Made by a program: the position numbers and the translations under genes. Source: Oscillospiraceae bacterium (GTDB lineage: Bacteria; Bacillota; Clostridia; Oscillospirales; Oscillospiraceae). From it: a DNA stretch of 62,257 bases. Under the pieces are notes generated by a model. The model had not been told where the DNA came from. It made no database searches and worked only from the letters and a program-made list of their open reading frames with translations. The stretch lies in NCBI GenBank assembly GCA_031270395.1, contig JAISXU010000026.1:1-62257 (forward strand), in the 5' to 3' direction. Positions 61,767 through 62,257 of this stretch are shown piece after piece; position 1 is the stretch's first letter, and every line of letters starts with the position of its first letter.

Positions 61767-61893
61767 TGTAAGCTCTCGGGTTTTCGGGTTTCCGCGTCAC
61801 GGGCTTCAACCCGCCCCAACTGCCGCGCCCCCGCGCCGCCAGCGCCCGCTGTTTTTTCTTCGAGAGCTTCTCAAAGGGTATGTACTTTTCCAT
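61687..61893 (-). CDS. Small conserved basic protein of unknown function
   Basis: 68 residues, highly basic; MEKYIPFEKLSKKKQR, then PVTRKPENPRAYNRRKTRKW. I recall very similar 55-65-residue proteins in many Clostridia; none has a known function. The ATG at 61893 has AAGGAGG 6 nt upstream. The last 15 residues (SISASSVSRLL) are encoded by hairpin sequence and are probably not part of the conserved protein. Could be RNA-binding given its charge; that is speculation. Confidence 0.75.
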   Translation of the reverse strand: MEKYIPFEKLSKKKQRALAARGRGSWGGLKPVTRKPENPRAYNRRKTRKWSDESISASSVSRLLRLEA

Positions 61894-62031
61894 ATCAGCC
61901 TCCTTACCGTTAAGCACACCGTCATATTACCGGATACCGCGCCCGCTGTCAAGTACCCCGTGGCCGTGATTTTTTCCGCTGCCTGTTCGGGGGGGAATAT
62001 TACGGTATTTTAACCAAACTAACTGGTCATG

Positions 62032-62257
62032 TCGTCTGTGCGGCTTTTGCCGCCTACAAGCATGGCAGAACCCGCTTTCTGGTCATGCCTCCGGCGGGTG
62101 ACTTTTCGTCCCGCCGAAAAGTCACCAAAAGGCGGCTAAAGGGGGTTACGGGGACAGTCGTCCCCTCCCCCCTTTAGAATCCCCCCACACCCCTAATACG
62201 GGAGAAAAACATATATTGCGTCTGTCGATTGTTGCAGCGGGCGGCTCCGTGCCGCCC
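62032..62257 (+). mobile_element. Family C fold-back element, copy C3 (cut by window end)
   Basis: Left arm and part of the core. It shares the arm with C1 and C2 and the core CTGTCGATTGTTGCAGCGGG plus GGCGGCTCCGTGCCGCCC with C1 (19141-19177). The right arm should lie beyond the window. Confidence 0.75.

Noticed and set aside
1-62257. tRNA, rRNA genes, CRISPR arrays, prophage or integrase genes
   Set aside because: Read through both strands without finding a tRNA T-loop pattern, rRNA sequence, regularly spaced direct repeats or phage/integrase proteins.

Overview
The window is a high-GC stretch of a spore-forming, anaerobic member of the Clostridia (Bacillota). The evidence is SpoIVA and a SpoIIM-like protein, AddAB and DnaD, SLH-anchored surface protein, FabK instead of FabI, HMA/CDF metal genes under a probable NiCo riboswitch, an anaerobic NrdD-like protein, and the Bacillota gene orders rpsO-pnp-M16 peptidase and rplS-lepB-rbgA-rnhB-yraN. 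GTG and TTG starts are frequent. No rRNA, tRNA or CRISPR array was seen. Exact genus cannot be named from the sequence.

Layout. 0.1-2.4 kb: rplJ-rplL followed by a MobA-like/HD fusion with an apparent frameshift. 2.6-12.1 kb (minus): an unknown clostridial protein, a SpoIIM-like protein, addA, addB and a DnaD-domain protein. 12.8-18.9 kb: a 2015-residue SLH surface protein. 19.8-21.9 kb: three lipoproteins (SGNH, DUF4358-like, unknown). 21.9-25.1 kb (minus): spoIVA and a membrane-anchored Big2 protein. 25.4-26.4 kb: a secreted transglutaminase-fold protein. 26.4-30.4 kb: a compact type IV filament operon with a GspF/PilC protein, several pilin-like proteins and PilT as its only visible ATPase. 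30.4-33.7 kb: MFS carrier, an SDR with an altered active site, and a CDF exporter behind a NiCo-type riboswitch. 34.6-38.0 kb: pyruvate carboxylase. 38.1-41.8 kb (minus): a four-gene amino-acid-oxidase/iron-sulfur complex and a CopZ-like protein. 42.4-45.6 kb (minus): fabH-acpP-fabK-fabD. 45.9-49.7 kb (minus): rpsO-pnp-M16 peptidase. 50.2-53.8 kb: a stand-alone NrdD C-terminal-like domain, then a UroD-family protein, a glycerol-1-phosphate dehydrogenase and a HAD phosphatase. 54.2-58.3 kb (minus): a Dlt-like operon (ligase, GNAT, carrier protein, MBOAT). 58.7-61.9 kb (minus): rplS-lepB-rbgA-rnhB-yraN and a small conserved protein.

The most unusual content is between genes. Four families of structured, non-coding repeats recur. 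Family A is a run of three hairpins (about 145 bp, six copies). Module B is a GC-rich block that occurs alone and also inside the apical hairpin of A. Family C is a roughly 0.5-0.6 kb fold-back element with arms of about 150 bp and no gene. Family D is an operon-internal element (about 137 bp) of three hairpins that fills the gap from the upstream stop codon to exactly 4 nt before the downstream start codon, in three unrelated operons; a diverged relative of its first two hairpins lies in the fabH leader inside an attenuator-like structure. Family D is the best candidate here for an undescribed regulatory element.
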